Shown here: positions 63,865-64,000 of the stretch, piece by piece
How the letters are laid out: the number at the start of each line of letters is the position of its first letter
How positions within the stretch are numbered: position 1 is the stretch's first letter
Assembly (NCBI RefSeq): GCF_000154445.1
Contig: NZ_DS499563.1
From: Intestinibacter bartlettii
GTDB taxonomy: Bacteria > Bacillota > Clostridia > Peptostreptococcales > Peptostreptococcaceae
Strand: one strand, 5' to 3'
Length of the DNA stretch: 64,000 nt
Notes under the pieces: generated by a model
Databases searched by the model: none
The model's input: only the letters and a program-made list of their open reading frames with translations
Told to the model about the DNA's origin: nothing
Made by a program: the position numbers and the translations under genes

Positions 63865-64000
63865 TTATATATTATTGCATTTTACAAAATGATTTTTATT
63901 TAATGTCTGTAGTTTAATATCTGAATTTAGGCAGTCTTTACTTTTATTATTACATCTATTGTAAAATTTACAAAAACTATTATTTTCTTTTTGTTCATCA
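63865..64000 (-). CDS. Oligopeptide ABC transporter ATPase, C-terminal end only
   Basis: The last 45 codons before TAA at 63865-63867, translated by hand: CKFYNRCNNKSKDC and, at the end, HFVKCNN. The pattern C-x5-C-x7-C and a final HFV-x-C is the C-terminal extension of OppD/OppF-type ATPases. The rest lies beyond the window. Confidence 0.75.
   Translation of the reverse strand, partial: DEQKENNSFCKFYNRCNNKSKDCLNSDIKLQTLNKNHFVKCNNI

Overview
The window is about 64 kb of very AT-rich DNA with the hallmarks of an endospore-forming Clostridia member. I infer the family Peptostreptococcaceae (the Clostridioides, Paraclostridium and Romboutsia group). The reasons are the cysteine-rich CdeC-like exosporium protein near ccpA, the gene order addB-addA-sbcD-sbcC, strong GGAGG ribosome binding sites with frequent TTG and GTG starts, and a Firmicute-type 6S RNA. 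The species cannot be fixed from the sequence alone. Comparisons with Clostridioides difficile are from memory.

Layout. At 1-7.8 kb are a truncated metallophosphoesterase, a frameshifted TetR regulator, a lipoprotein, an M18 aminopeptidase, a YnzC-like protein, a MocR-type regulator, a PHP phosphatase and a SpoVB-like flippase. At 8-14.8 kb is a spore-surface cluster: two paralogous Cys-rich proteins (one CdeC-like), a repetitive CotD-like protein, 6S RNA and two charged unknown proteins. At 14.9-22.7 kb is a complete histidine-to-glutamate pathway (hutH, hutU, glutamate formiminotransferase, hutI, cyclodeaminase) with a divergent AraC regulator; ccpA follows. At 24-30 kb, five tiny Cys-tailed hydrophobic paralogues flank a cell-surface O-acylation cluster (SGNH hydrolase, DUF4358 lipoprotein, MBOAT, DHHW protein). 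Two of that cluster's genes seem to use non-AUG start codons. At 30-40.5 kb are an acyl carrier protein, an esterase, a cobalamin-riboswitch-controlled btuFCD importer, a NdpA-like nucleoid protein, a pseudouridine synthase, a YbaK deacylase, NAD kinase, a YfcE-like phosphodiesterase and a CorC/HlyC-type CBS protein.

At 41-58 kb is one long, tightly coupled minus-strand run for DNA-end processing. It starts with an unusual trio (a helicase-like protein without Walker A, an active UvrD-type helicase and a stand-alone PD-(D/E)XK nuclease with four cysteines) and continues with AddB, AddA, SbcD and SbcC. The trio looks like a second, split AddAB-like machine and is my best candidate for an under-described system. 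At 58-64 kb are an M19 dipeptidase, a membrane protein, a large transporter, a two-gene ThrE exporter, a RseC-like protein, a CsoR-type repressor and the C-terminus of an oligopeptide ABC ATPase.

Other signals are an intergenic palindromic repeat family (four sites), a probable small RNA with two C-rich loops just before the sbcC terminator, and a near-identical 14-base motif upstream of three spore-surface genes.
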